In this document: positions 1 through 6,008 of the stretch, in pieces
How positions within the stretch are numbered: position 1 is the stretch's first letter
Layout of the letters: each line of letters begins with the position of its first letter
Assembly (NCBI GenBank): GCA_937914725.1
Contig: CALDMJ010000176.1
Span: 1 to 8,090, forward strand
DNA length: 8,090 nucleotides
DNA from: an uncultured Clostridia bacterium
GTDB lineage: Bacteria; Bacillota; Clostridia; Christensenellales; UBA1242
Reading direction: 5' to 3'
Program-made: the position numbers and the translations under genes
The notes under the pieces: generated by a model
Told to the model about the DNA's origin: nothing
Database searches by the model: none
What the model saw: the letters and a program-made list of their open reading frames with translations, nothing else

Positions 1-408
1 GAATTAGGATATTCATTTGATTTGAGTGACGACTGGACAATGGATGCTACTTTGAAGGAGAAAGTAGGTGAAATCTGTTTGGATGCATTCAAAAATGTTA
101 TCAATCAAGCAAGTATGCTCATTTTTGTCGATAGCCTCAATAATTTGGATGCCTTCCAACTTGTGTTTGAGCAAAAACGTCGCGATATTTGCAAAAGCAG
201 CCAAATTTTTGAGGAAAATTGCGACTTTGAGAAAAAAATTGCAGTGATAAAATCACGCAATGATAATGAAGATAAATTTATCATTTACTGTTTTTTTGAA
301 ATCGCAAAAAATATTTTTGGGCATATCGTACTTGAGGTGCGCGAACTAGACGATGCAGATATTTTGACCACTGTGCTTGAGTCGTGGAGCAAGGGAGGTG
401 GCGTATGA
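1..408 (+). CDS. 3' part of an unrecognised protein (5' end outside the window)
   Basis: The frame is open from base 1 (E-L-G-Y-S-F-D-L-S-D-D-W...) to TGA at 406-408, giving 135 visible residues. A TTG at 22-24 could be read as a start, but it has no ribosome binding site and the frame continues upstream, so the gene most likely begins outside the window. I do not recognise the family. The visible part has an opening aromatic/acidic stretch (GYSFDLSDDW), a hydrophobic strand (ASMLIFVDSLNN), a charged amphipathic helix and a late hydrophobic strand pattern (FIIYCFFEIAKNIFGHIVLEV). This order loosely recalls small alpha/beta sandwich proteins of the PsbP/Mog1 type, which is only a fold-level guess. 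No signal peptide can be judged without the N-terminus. Its stop codon overlaps the next start by four bases (ATGA), so the two proteins are probably co-translated and may act together. Confidence 0.75.
   Translation, partial: ELGYSFDLSDDWTMDATLKEKVGEICLDAFKNVINQASMLIFVDSLNNLDAFQLVFEQKRRDICKSSQIFEENCDFEKKIAVIKSRNDNEDKFIIYCFFEIAKNIFGHIVLEVRELDDADILTTVLESWSKGGGV
393..400 (+). promoter_or_regulatory. Shine-Dalgarno site that fixes the start at 405
   Basis: GGGAGGTG lies inside the last codons of the upstream gene, and its GGAGG core ends six bases before ATG at 405. This makes 405 the start, rather than the in-frame GTG at 384, which has no such site and would add seven residues (MEQGRWR) that are simply the SD region translated. 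Confidence 0.8.
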
Positions 409-2126
409 ACGCCTTTTATGAAGCAATTGAGCGCATCGATGAAATAAAAGTAGATGACACTTTGCGCGCGCCGCTTGTCGATGTTTTTGAGAAGTGGGCA
501 AAGTATATTGATGAACATCCAAATGTTAAAATTGATTTTGACAAATTGTTTAAAAATAATCTTTATAACAATCTCACGATACGGTTAGAGAACAAAGTGT
601 TTGTTGACGGAAGCGAAGTTGGGGGCGTGTACTATGAAGGTAAGAATGAAATACGGGTTTCAAATTTACCAAATATGATTCCACATATTTTAATGCACGA
701 ATTTACGCATTTTGTCTATCATAATACCTATAAAAATTTGCCAGTTTGGGCGGATGAAATGCTGACGGAAGCGTTTACTATTGATAGATACAATTTCAAT
801 ATTGGCTCGTATGTCAAACTAATCAATTTATTTAAAATACTAGACAAAAACCTAGAGAAAATTGATTTTGAGCAATTTTTGAATGGCGAATTTGACGCTT
901 ATATCAAACATAACAACCTTGATGACATAAATTCGCAGTTGCTAAGTTTGATTGATAAAACCACACAAGACCAGTACAACGACATTATGACAACAATTGT
1001 TTTGGAGAAGTGTAGTAACTTGCTTTCTCAAGGTTTGACTTTCAAGGATTACATAACTAATATGCTTGAAACCGATTTGCAAGGACTGAGTTTTGACGGA
1101 AAATTGTATGTCGATAGACTTACGTATAGCGCGATTCAGTACGTCAACAAAGTGCAGTATGTGGGAACGGATTTTATGCAGGTGCGTTCGTATATAGAAA
1201 GAATGTGCATAATCAATCGATTGCAAAAAGAGTTTGACGAAAAGATAGAAAATATCCAAACGGGTAAGATAAAAGGAGTTCCGTTTATTCTGGGAGTCGG
1301 TGCAAAACAAGCAATCTTTTGGTATGAATTTCCAAGTTTTTTGAACGCGAGCGTCCCAAAAGGACAATATGCAAAAATAGAGGTGTGTGACAACGGATTT
1401 AGTTCTTGTAAAAGTGCATCTATTGACGGGAAAACCATAATTGAGGTTATGGGGCAAAAGTTCATATTAAATGAAAATGAAAAACTTTTCACGTGTGAGC
1501 AAAATTCGACGATAGAACTTGAGAAAATCAGTGGATCAATGCAAGAAAACATACAAGAACTTGCCGATGTATTTAATCTCGCGATTTACAAAGATGACAA
1601 GCAAAGGTTTGTTGCAAAAACGGAACACGAGAGCGTGCGCGCATTTTGTGGGAACGGAGAGTTTGACGCAAAAATGCGCGATTTGACGCGCTTAATCACG
1701 GCAATTGGCGCGCCGATTTATGCTTGCAAACAAAGTTTGTACACGGTAGGCGGTGACGAAAGCGGGGCGATTTTCACGATGCCGCTATATAGCAAGCACG
1801 ATGCGGCTAGTGTGTCCACAAAAATTGGTAAAATTACAAAAGAAAACATAATGGCTGTTTTGAAAGAGCAAAACGTCCAGTATGGTGAGCAGTTTGACAT
1901 TGTCGCAAAAGTCGACGATGAGTATGTTACGATTGCGAATGTTTGCAAAGGACGTGCGGAAAATGGCGAAGATTTCGGCATCAGTGTAAACTATCGCGTT
2001 GCGCTCAGGCAACTTGCGCCCGAACACGCGGACGCGGTGCTTTCCGAATTTGTGCCAATTGAAAAATCAAACCTAATCAAAATCGATGAACGTTTTGAAA
2101 AAAGAAATGAAAAGATTAAGGAGTAA
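405..2126 (+). CDS. Unknown 573-residue protein with a zincin-like HExxH motif
   Basis: I do not recognise the full-length family. The N-terminal third resembles a gluzincin-type metallopeptidase: H98-E99-F-T-H102 lies in a hydrophobic helix (HILMHEFTHFVYH), followed by L-P-V-W-A-D-E118-M-L-T-E122. This matches the common 'HExxH ... LPxWxxEgxAE' layout in which a downstream Glu completes the zinc site; E118 is the likelier ligand, with E122 as alternative. Residues before it are mostly helical, and about 130-300 is also helix-rich. The last ~250 residues look like mixed alpha/beta (GQYAKIEVCDNGF, GKTIIEVMGQKFIL, YVTIANVCKGRAENGEDFGISVNYRV) with no motif I know. No signal peptide or transmembrane segment is visible, so a cytoplasmic protein is likely. 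The gene follows its upstream partner with an ATGA overlap. Arg codon use is 12 CGN to 6 AGA/AGG, unlike the defence genes to the right. Active peptidase function is inferred from the motif only. Confidence 0.85.
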   Translation: MNAFYEAIERIDEIKVDDTLRAPLVDVFEKWAKYIDEHPNVKIDFDKLFKNNLYNNLTIRLENKVFVDGSEVGGVYYEGKNEIRVSNLPNMIPHILMHEFTHFVYHNTYKNLPVWADEMLTEAFTIDRYNFNIGSYVKLINLFKILDKNLEKIDFEQFLNGEFDAYIKHNNLDDINSQLLSLIDKTTQDQYNDIMTTIVLEKCSNLLSQGLTFKDYITNMLETDLQGLSFDGKLYVDRLTYSAIQYVNKVQYVGTDFMQVRSYIERMCIINRLQKEFDEKIENIQTGKIKGVPFILGVGAKQAIFWYEFPSFLNASVPKGQYAKIEVCDNGFSSCKSASIDGKTIIEVMGQKFILNENEKLFTCEQNSTIELEKISGSMQENIQELADVFNLAIYKDDKQRFVAKTEHESVRAFCGNGEFDAKMRDLTRLITAIGAPIYACKQSLYTVGGDESGAIFTMPLYSKHDAASVSTKIGKITKENIMAVLKEQNVQYGEQFDIVAKVDDEYVTIANVCKGRAENGEDFGISVNYRVALRQLAPEHADAVLSEFVPIEKSNLIKIDERFEKRNEKIKE

Positions 2127-2151
2127 AATCATTTGTGTTTGCTCCTTTTTT
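2118..2151 (+). terminator. Intrinsic terminator overlapping the stop codon
   Basis: AAGGAGTAAA (2118-2127) pairs with TTTGCTCCTT (2138-2147) as a 10-bp stem with one T-G wobble and a 10-base loop, followed by a run ending in six T's (2146-2151). The TAA stop at 2124-2126 is inside the left arm. It ends the two-gene transcript 1-2126. Confidence 0.88.
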
Positions 2152-2232
2152 GTATACTTAATATACTTTTGGCTTTATGTCAAATGTTGAAATCTAATAA
2201 TTAAAAACATTTATTTCACCCACCTAAAGATT

Positions 2233-2238
2233 TATAAT
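2233..2238 (+). promoter_or_regulatory. Candidate -10 box for veg
   Basis: A consensus TATAAT (within TTTATAATGC) lies 62 bases before the veg start, giving a plausible leader of about 55 bases. No good -35 is seen at the usual spacing (TTTATT/TTATTT near 2210-2216 is poor), so this is a weak call. Confidence 0.35.
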
Positions 2239-2273
2239 GCGACGTACATTGCTTGAATAAGAGTTAAAAACTT

Positions 2274-2286
2274 GTCAATAATTGAC
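2274..2286 (+). promoter_or_regulatory. Perfect dyad GTCAATAATTGAC just upstream of veg
   Basis: Two perfect 6-bp arms (GTCAAT / ATTGAC) flank a single central A, ending 14 bases before the veg ATG. The dyad overlaps a TTGTCA (2272-2277) that is 16 bases from a TATAAT (2294-2299). It could be an operator on the veg promoter or leader; the sequence alone cannot show which protein would bind. Confidence 0.3.
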
Positions 2287-2300
2287 TTGAGGTTATAATT

Positions 2301-2582
2301 ATGATTACTCGCAGCAACAATTTAAAAATTGAGGAAATAAAACAAGAAATTGAAAAATTGAAAGGGCAAAAAGTCAACTTGCTAGTCAATCAAGGGCGAA
2401 AAAAGTACAGCAATTTTGAAGCAATCATCGAAAATACGTACAAGTCAATATTTGTCGTCCGCTTGCAAAGCAATTGCATAAAAAACGCCAATAAATCAAT
2501 TGACCTACAAACATACAGTTATATCGACATACTCTGTGGAAATGTCGACATCGACGCCACAAGTTTTTCAAAGCGCGCCTAA
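2301..2582 (+). CDS. veg: Veg family protein
   Basis: This 93-residue protein matches the small Veg family (DUF1021) of Bacillota. It has the N-terminal helix (IEEIKQEIEKLKGQKVNLLV), the GRKK turn, then the conserved strand block (AIIENTYKSIFVVRL) and the YSYIDIL element before the final strand (NVDI). Length is close to the ~86 residues of the Bacillus protein. In B. subtilis Veg is a very abundant small protein reported to stimulate biofilm matrix gene expression; its role here is inferred by family. The ATG at 2301 is preceded by a modest GAGG (2289-2292) eight bases upstream, and no later in-frame ATG/GTG/TTG exists before the conserved core. The linker between the two core strands (QSNCIKNANKSIDLQ) is less conserved. 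The gene stands alone between two terminators, so it is probably monocistronic. Confidence 0.9.
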   Translation: MITRSNNLKIEEIKQEIEKLKGQKVNLLVNQGRKKYSNFEAIIENTYKSIFVVRLQSNCIKNANKSIDLQTYSYIDILCGNVDIDATSFSKRA

Positions 2583-2668
2583 CCCTAACAATGCTTGCAC
2601 GTATTATTTGTACTTATAACAATGTTATAACTGCTAAACTGGCTCGTGTTCACAACGACGCCCGCTCC

Positions 2669-2700
2669 AAAATACTAGCCAAAACGCTAGTATTTTTATT
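2669..2700 (+). terminator. Intrinsic terminator after veg
   Basis: AAAATACTAGC (2669-2679) and GCTAGTATTTT (2686-2696) form a perfect 11-bp stem with a 6-base loop (CAAAAC), followed by a T-rich tract (TTTTTATT). It lies 87 bases after the veg stop. The A-rich left flank may let it work weakly on the other strand. Confidence 0.85.
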
Positions 2701-2838
2701 TAGGTGCCAAAATCCTTAGTTTTACTAGATTTCACCGCCTTATAAGGTGTCTAAAATATAGTATTAATTGAAGATTATTTTACTAAAATAGATAACAAAA
2801 TTTCGCAGAGATATGTTACAATATGTATGACAAATATC

Positions 2839-2898
2839 GTTAATTTCCAAAGTATATTTCACCCAAATTCCACTATGAAATTTACTTTGAGAATTAAC
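2839..2898. repeat. Large inverted repeat (23-bp arms) upstream of the cytosine methyltransferase
   Basis: Arms 2839-2861 and 2876-2898 match at 20 of 23 positions when one is reverse-complemented, around a 14-base centre (2862-2875). The innermost 14 pairs (CAAAGTATATTTCA against TGAAATTTACTTTG) have a single mismatch. No T-run follows on either strand, so it is not a terminator. It ends 31 bases before the probable -35 of the methyltransferase, a fitting position for an operator. If transcription instead begins at the TGTTACAAT box (2814-2822), the repeat would form a leader hairpin. Confidence 0.75.
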
Positions 2899-2928
2899 AA
2901 AATATAAGTCAATAGATGTTACCAAAAC

Positions 2929-2957
2929 TATACAATTTTAATAAAATATGATACAAT
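2929..2957 (+). promoter_or_regulatory. Probable promoter of the methyltransferase-ATPase operon
   Basis: TATACA (2929-2934, 4 of 6 to TTGACA) is 17 bases from TACAAT (2952-2957), which has an extended -10 TGA immediately before it (2949-2951). Transcription would start near 2964, leaving a leader of about a dozen bases that contains the GGAGAG ribosome binding site. Confidence 0.5.
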
Positions 2958-2965
2958 GTATTGTT

Positions 2966-2971
2966 GGAGAG
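2966..2971 (+). promoter_or_regulatory. Shine-Dalgarno site that fixes the methyltransferase start at 2976
   Basis: GGAGAG lies four bases before ATG at 2976. The in-frame TTG at 2961 would have its SD downstream of itself, so it is rejected as the start. Motif I of the enzyme then begins at residue 7, normal for this family. Confidence 0.75.
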
Positions 2972-2975
2972 AAAT

Positions 2976-4025
2976 ATGAAAATAGAAGTAGTTGATTTAT
3001 TTTGTGGAGTTGGTGGTTTAACTTGTGGATTAAACCAAAGCGGATTGAAAGTTAAGGCGGGATTTGATATTGAAAAGACTTGTAAATATCCGTATGAGTT
3101 TAATAACAATGCCAAATTTTATGAAAAAGACATAAGAGAAGTTACGGGTGATGATATTGAGAAATGTTACTCAAAAAATGCAATAAAAGTGCTTGCGGGA
3201 TGTGCACCTTGTCAACCGTTTTCACAAATGAATTTCAAATATCAACATAATGAAAAAACAAGAAGAGAAAATGATGAAAGATATGATTTACTTTTAGAAT
3301 TTGCTAGATTGGTAGAAGAAGTTCAACCAGATATTGTGTCTATGGAAAATGTTCCAAAAATTGAACATACACATGTATTTGAAAAATTTTTAGAAACTTT
3401 ACATAAATGTGGATACAAAGAAGATTATAAAGTCGTTTATTGCCCTGATTATGGGATTCCACAAAATAGAAGAAGGTTTGTGCTTCTAGCTGCAAAGAAT
3501 GGAGAAATAAAATTATTAGAGAAAACCCATTCAAAAGATAATTATGTTACTGTTAGGGAAACTATTGGCCATCTTCCCAAAGTAAAATCTGGAGAAATTT
3601 GCCCTACAGATGTTTTACATCAAACAGCAAGATTATCAAATAAAAATTTAGAAAGAATACGTATGTCTAAGCCTGGTGGGTCATGGAAAGATTGGCCGAA
3701 GGAATTAAGATGCAAGTGTCATCAAAAAGATAGTGGACAAACATATACTTCAGTTTATGGTAGAATGGAATGGGATAAAATAGCGCCTACTATGACAACA
3801 CAGTTTTATTGTTATGGAACTGGAAGATATGGACACCCAGAACAAGATAGAGCTTTAACACTACGTGAAGGTGCATTAATACAAACATTCCCTATTGGCT
3901 ATCAATTTACAAAACCCGGTAAAGAATTTGCATTAAAGGATGTTGCAAAAGAAATTGGCAATGCCGTTCCGGTCAAATTAGGCAAAATTATAGGCGAAAG
4001 TATTCTAAATTTCTATAAAAAATAA
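2976..4025 (+). CDS. C5-cytosine DNA methyltransferase of a restriction-modification system
   Basis: The 349-residue protein transfers a methyl group from S-adenosylmethionine to C5 of cytosine in a specific DNA site. The ordered family motifs are all present: motif I DLFCGVGG (7-14), motif IV APCQPFSQ (77-84) with catalytic Cys79, motif VI MENV (123-126, E124), motif VIII QNRRR (163-167), and motif X GNAVP (328-332). The region between VIII and IX (about 190-290) is the target-recognition part, with PGGSW and RMEWDKIAPTMTTQFYCYG, followed by the motif IX block RALTLREGALIQTFP. Length is typical of Type II enzymes. The next gene starts 13 bases after its stop, whose last two bases are part of that gene's ribosome binding site, so they form an operon. 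The partner belongs to the HgiDII/BbrUII-type class, whose named members I recall as cutting GTCGAC; that this enzyme methylates the same site is only inference. Arg codons are 15 AGA/AGG to 2 CGN, pointing to transfer. Confidence 0.95.
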   Translation: MKIEVVDLFCGVGGLTCGLNQSGLKVKAGFDIEKTCKYPYEFNNNAKFYEKDIREVTGDDIEKCYSKNAIKVLAGCAPCQPFSQMNFKYQHNEKTRRENDERYDLLLEFARLVEEVQPDIVSMENVPKIEHTHVFEKFLETLHKCGYKEDYKVVYCPDYGIPQNRRRFVLLAAKNGEIKLLEKTHSKDNYVTVRETIGHLPKVKSGEICPTDVLHQTARLSNKNLERIRMSKPGGSWKDWPKELRCKCHQKDSGQTYTSVYGRMEWDKIAPTMTTQFYCYGTGRYGHPEQDRALTLREGALIQTFPIGYQFTKPGKEFALKDVAKEIGNAVPVKLGKIIGESILNFYKK

Positions 4026-4038
4026 GGAGAAATATTAA

Positions 4039-5706
4039 ATGGCTACGAATGATAAACTTGAGTTAAGGTTTGATCCCCACACTATTGAACATCTTGGTAT
4101 AAAGATGTATTCTCAATTGCCTTATGCTTTGGCCGAGTTGGTTGCTAATTCATATGATGCCGGTGCCGAAAATGTTGAAATAAATTTATATGATAAAGAC
4201 GATCAAAATAAAAGAATTGTAGTTTCTGATGACGGAGAAGGAATGTCGTTTGATGAAGTTAATGAAAACTTTTTAGTAATCGGTAGAAGACGCAGAGAAG
4301 ATGATTTAAGTAGAAATAATAAAAAAGGAAGAAAGATTACAGGTAAAAAAGGCATTGGCAAATTGGCATTATTTGGTATTGGTAAGACAATAAATATTAC
4401 GACATCAAGGGAAGGTGCGACTAAAGCAACATGTTTTTCTTTAAATTGGGATGATATTTTAAATGAAACATCTGGTCGTTATAACCCATCTTATTCTGAA
4501 ATAGTAAAATCAGACTCGTCTAAGAAAGGGACCTTAATTGAGTTAACAAATTTAACACGAATAAGTGGTTTTGATATAAATTCAATAGCAGTTTCATTAT
4601 CAAAATTATTTAATTGTTTCGATAATTCATTTAGAGTAATCATACGAAAAAATAATCTTGAAAAAGTTGAATTAACGAGAGACTTAAAATATGAATCAAT
4701 TGATAAAGAATTTGAATGGGATATAAAACAATTATGTGAAATTGTTGAAAAAGATACAAAGTACAAAAGTCTTTTGAATGGTAAGATAATATCATCTAAA
4801 AAGCCAATGAAACCGGATTTAAGAGGAATAACCACATATGTCAATGGTAGATTAGCAAATATTCCTAGTTTCTTTGGAGTATCAGAAGCGGGACATACAT
4901 TCTCATATTTGACTGGCTGGATTGATGCTGATTATCTTGATGAATATGATAAAGATTTAATATCAACTGATAGACAATCTTTAAGTTGGGACATGCCTGA
5001 AGCGCAAGAACTTCAGTGTTTTCTACAAAAAATAATTAAATATCTCGTTAAAGACTGGAGTGTAAAACGAAAGGATGCTAAAGAGAAATTAAATTCAGAA
5101 AAAACTGGTATAAATATCTCAAACTGGTATGCTACAGTACCTGACGAAGTTAGACCAAAATTAACAAATATCATTAATAAAATTTCAGAAAAACCAGAAA
5201 TTGATGATGAAGATTTTTCTAGCGTTGTACATCAAGTTTACGATTTAATTCCTCCATACACCTATTATCATTATAGATTATTGCATACGCAAGTTAAAGA
5301 TGCTTCAAGAGTTAACTATCAGAACAAAAATTATTACTCTGCATTTCAAGAGGCTTTAAAAAGATATAAAAATGCTGTAAAAGATAAATCTGGAGTTAAT
5401 GCGTTTGAAGAACTAGATATAATGAATAAATCTTTTGGTAAAGGTAAACCATTACAAACAACCGCAAAATTTAAGTTAAGACCTAATGGGCAGTCATTTT
5501 CTGAGCAAACTTTGAATAATATTGAAGAAGGTCAATTATCTTTATCTAGGGGAATTGTTCAAGGTGGCAGAAATATTGTAAGTCACGAAGAGCATGATGA
5601 TTTACGAAAAACAGGTTTATTTACTGAAAAAGACTGCTTAGATTTACTTAGTTTATTATCACATTTGTACAAAAGGCTTGATGATTCTGTCAAAAAAGAA
5701 GACTAA
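4039..5706 (+). CDS. GHKL ATPase (MutL/MORC-like, HgiDII/BbrUII-type) fused to a C-terminal Ymh-type HEPN domain
   Basis: The 555-residue protein is the probable effector of the module. The N-terminal ~200 residues are a GHKL ATPase: N box ELVANSYDAGA with E33 and N37, G1 box DDGEGM (64-69), lid/G2 box TGKKGIGK (101-108), and a GT turn at 164-165. Residues ~200-340 fit a transducer-like segment (WIDADYLDEYDKDLISTDRQ). About 365-410 is helical. Residues ~415-550 resemble the Ymh/TIGR02391 domain, a HEPN family: a long helix (YYSAFQEALKRYKNAVKDKSG), a 'Lm.ksFg' turn, and GGRNIVSHEE giving the R511-x4-H516 motif, then a Leu-rich terminal helix. GHKL ATPases in restriction-modification systems were described by Iyer, Abhiman and Aravind (2008). 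HEPN proteins with this motif are often RNases. I see no PD-(D/E)xK, HNH or GIY-YIG motif, so whether it cuts DNA or RNA is open. The SD AAGGAG is at 4024-4029. Confidence 0.88.
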   Translation: MATNDKLELRFDPHTIEHLGIKMYSQLPYALAELVANSYDAGAENVEINLYDKDDQNKRIVVSDDGEGMSFDEVNENFLVIGRRRREDDLSRNNKKGRKITGKKGIGKLALFGIGKTINITTSREGATKATCFSLNWDDILNETSGRYNPSYSEIVKSDSSKKGTLIELTNLTRISGFDINSIAVSLSKLFNCFDNSFRVIIRKNNLEKVELTRDLKYESIDKEFEWDIKQLCEIVEKDTKYKSLLNGKIISSKKPMKPDLRGITTYVNGRLANIPSFFGVSEAGHTFSYLTGWIDADYLDEYDKDLISTDRQSLSWDMPEAQELQCFLQKIIKYLVKDWSVKRKDAKEKLNSEKTGINISNWYATVPDEVRPKLTNIINKISEKPEIDDEDFSSVVHQVYDLIPPYTYYHYRLLHTQVKDASRVNYQNKNYYSAFQEALKRYKNAVKDKSGVNAFEELDIMNKSFGKGKPLQTTAKFKLRPNGQSFSEQTLNNIEEGQLSLSRGIVQGGRNIVSHEEHDDLRKTGLFTEKDCLDLLSLLSHLYKRLDDSVKKED

Positions 5707-5723
5707 AATTAGTCTTCTTTTTT
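5692..5723 (+). terminator. Intrinsic terminator overlapping the end of the GHKL-HEPN gene, possibly bidirectional
   Basis: Arms 5692-5705 and 5710-5723 form a perfect 14-bp stem (AAAAAAGAAGACTA / TAGTCTTCTTTTTT) with an AAAT loop, ending in six T's. The left arm encodes the last residues (KKED) and part of the TAA stop. The leading six A's become a T-run on the opposite strand, so it could also stop transcription coming from the right. Confidence 0.9.
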
Positions 5724-5851
5724 GTTATACGTAAATTATTTATTTGTTTTGTTTTTGAGCATACTTTAGTGTGCGATAAGCTCCGCTTTATTTGCTCCTT
5801 TTAAGTAAAAAAGAGTAAATAATTGATGGCTAAATTTTAAATATTACTAAA

Positions 5852-5868
5852 CATCAATTCTAACGATA
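5852..5868 (+). repeat. Copy 1 of a 17-bp dispersed motif (right of module A)
   Basis: CATCAATTCTAACGATA shares a perfect 13-bp core, ATTCTAACGATAG (5857-5869), with the reverse complement of 5982-5994, and matches the window-end copy (8074-8090) at 14 of 17 positions. Read on the minus strand it begins TATCGTTAGAAT and points into module A. Confidence 0.65.
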
Positions 5869-5894
5869 GGTGTAATCAAAAGATAAAGGAAATC

Positions 5895-5939
5895 AAAAAA
5901 AAATCGCAAATTTATAGTAAAATGGCTAAAAATTTGCGA
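5895..5939 (-). terminator. Intrinsic terminator of the minus-strand module B operon
   Basis: On the minus strand, arms 5939-5926 and 5917-5904 pair at 13 of 14 positions (TCGCAAATTT core) with an 8-base loop and are followed directly by nine T's (complement of 5903-5895). It lies 70 bases past the DUF262-HNH stop, the expected position for the end of the 8011-6009 transcript. Confidence 0.88.
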
Positions 5940-5982
5940 AAATATCATAAAAATTTAATAAAATTCAGTAAAAAAGATCATC

Positions 5983-5999
5983 TATCGTTAGAATAGGTG
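5983..5999 (+). repeat. Copy 2 of the 17-bp motif, left flank of module B
   Basis: TATCGTTAGAATAGGTG lies ten bases before the end of the DUF262-HNH gene and points into module B. Its reverse complement matches copy 1 (13-bp perfect core) and it mirrors the right-edge copy, whose reverse complement TATCATAAGAATAGATG agrees at 14 of 17 positions. Each copy has its own weak internal symmetry (CTAT...ATAG on the complementary strand), as protein-bound sites often do. Confidence 0.65.
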
Positions 6000-6008
6000 G
6001 TCATAATT

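Larger units (their letters stand above)
2583..2975. other. Intergenic region between veg and the defence island
   Basis: No gene is visible in these ~390 bases. In order it holds a short AT-rich inverted repeat (TTATAAC at 2614-2620 with GTTATAA at 2624-2630), the veg terminator (2669-2697), a dyad with CACC/GGTG and flanking TAGA/TCTA arms around CCTTATAAGG (2726-2753), a possible extended -10 (TGTTACAAT, 2814-2822), the large inverted repeat at 2839-2898, and the methyltransferase promoter. Base composition drops to strongly AT-rich after about 2700, so the left boundary of the acquired island probably lies here. Confidence 0.6.
5724..6008. other. Convergent intergenic region between the two modules
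   Basis: No supported gene is present. From left to right: a small imperfect hairpin (GCATAC/GTGTGC near 5759-5774), a larger hairpin with arms 5788-5802 and 5808-5822 (13 of 15 Watson-Crick plus one G-T wobble, no T-run after it), repeat copy 1 (5852-5868), the minus-strand terminator (5895-5939) and repeat copy 2 (5983-5999). Bases 5772-5800 are more GC-tolerant than their surroundings and could be a scrap of resident sequence. Confidence 0.6.

Noticed and set aside
384..404. Upstream GTG start for the 405-2126 gene.
   Set aside because: It would place the clear SD GGGAGGTG inside the coding region; ATG at 405 has ideal SD spacing and the typical ATGA overlap.
942..1552. Long minus-strand reading frames opposite the 405-2126 gene.
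   Set aside because: They lack ribosome binding sites and protein-like composition, and overlap a well-supported plus-strand gene; they are antisense shadows.
2614..2630. A TTATAAC/GTTATAA hairpin as a possible small RNA or extra terminator.
   Set aside because: The stem is only seven AT-rich pairs with a three-base loop and no T-run follows; the strong terminator is 40 bases further on.
2961..2975. Upstream TTG start for the cytosine methyltransferase.
   Set aside because: The SD lies after it, and the probable transcription start (about 2964) is downstream of it.
5791..5802. The 12-mer TTTGCTCCTTTT is also found in the terminator at 2138-2149, suggesting a shared repeat.
   Set aside because: Similarity stops outside the 12 bases and the second copy is not followed by a T-run; chance or generic terminator-like sequence is likelier.
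5857..5994. The 13-bp inverted repeat with TCTAAC...GTTAGA ends looked like an integron attC site (RYYYAAC...GTTRRRY).
   Set aside because: The outer bases of both core sites do not fit the consensus, the inner hairpin is well explained as the minus-strand terminator with a nine-T run, the next copy at 8074-8090 lacks TAAC, and no integrase is visible.
5922..5996. A 24-codon reading frame (MAKNLRKYHKNLIKFSKK...) between the modules, faintly like the start of an XRE-type regulator.
   Set aside because: It has no ribosome binding site, lies over the terminator stem and repeat copy 2, and is too short to support.
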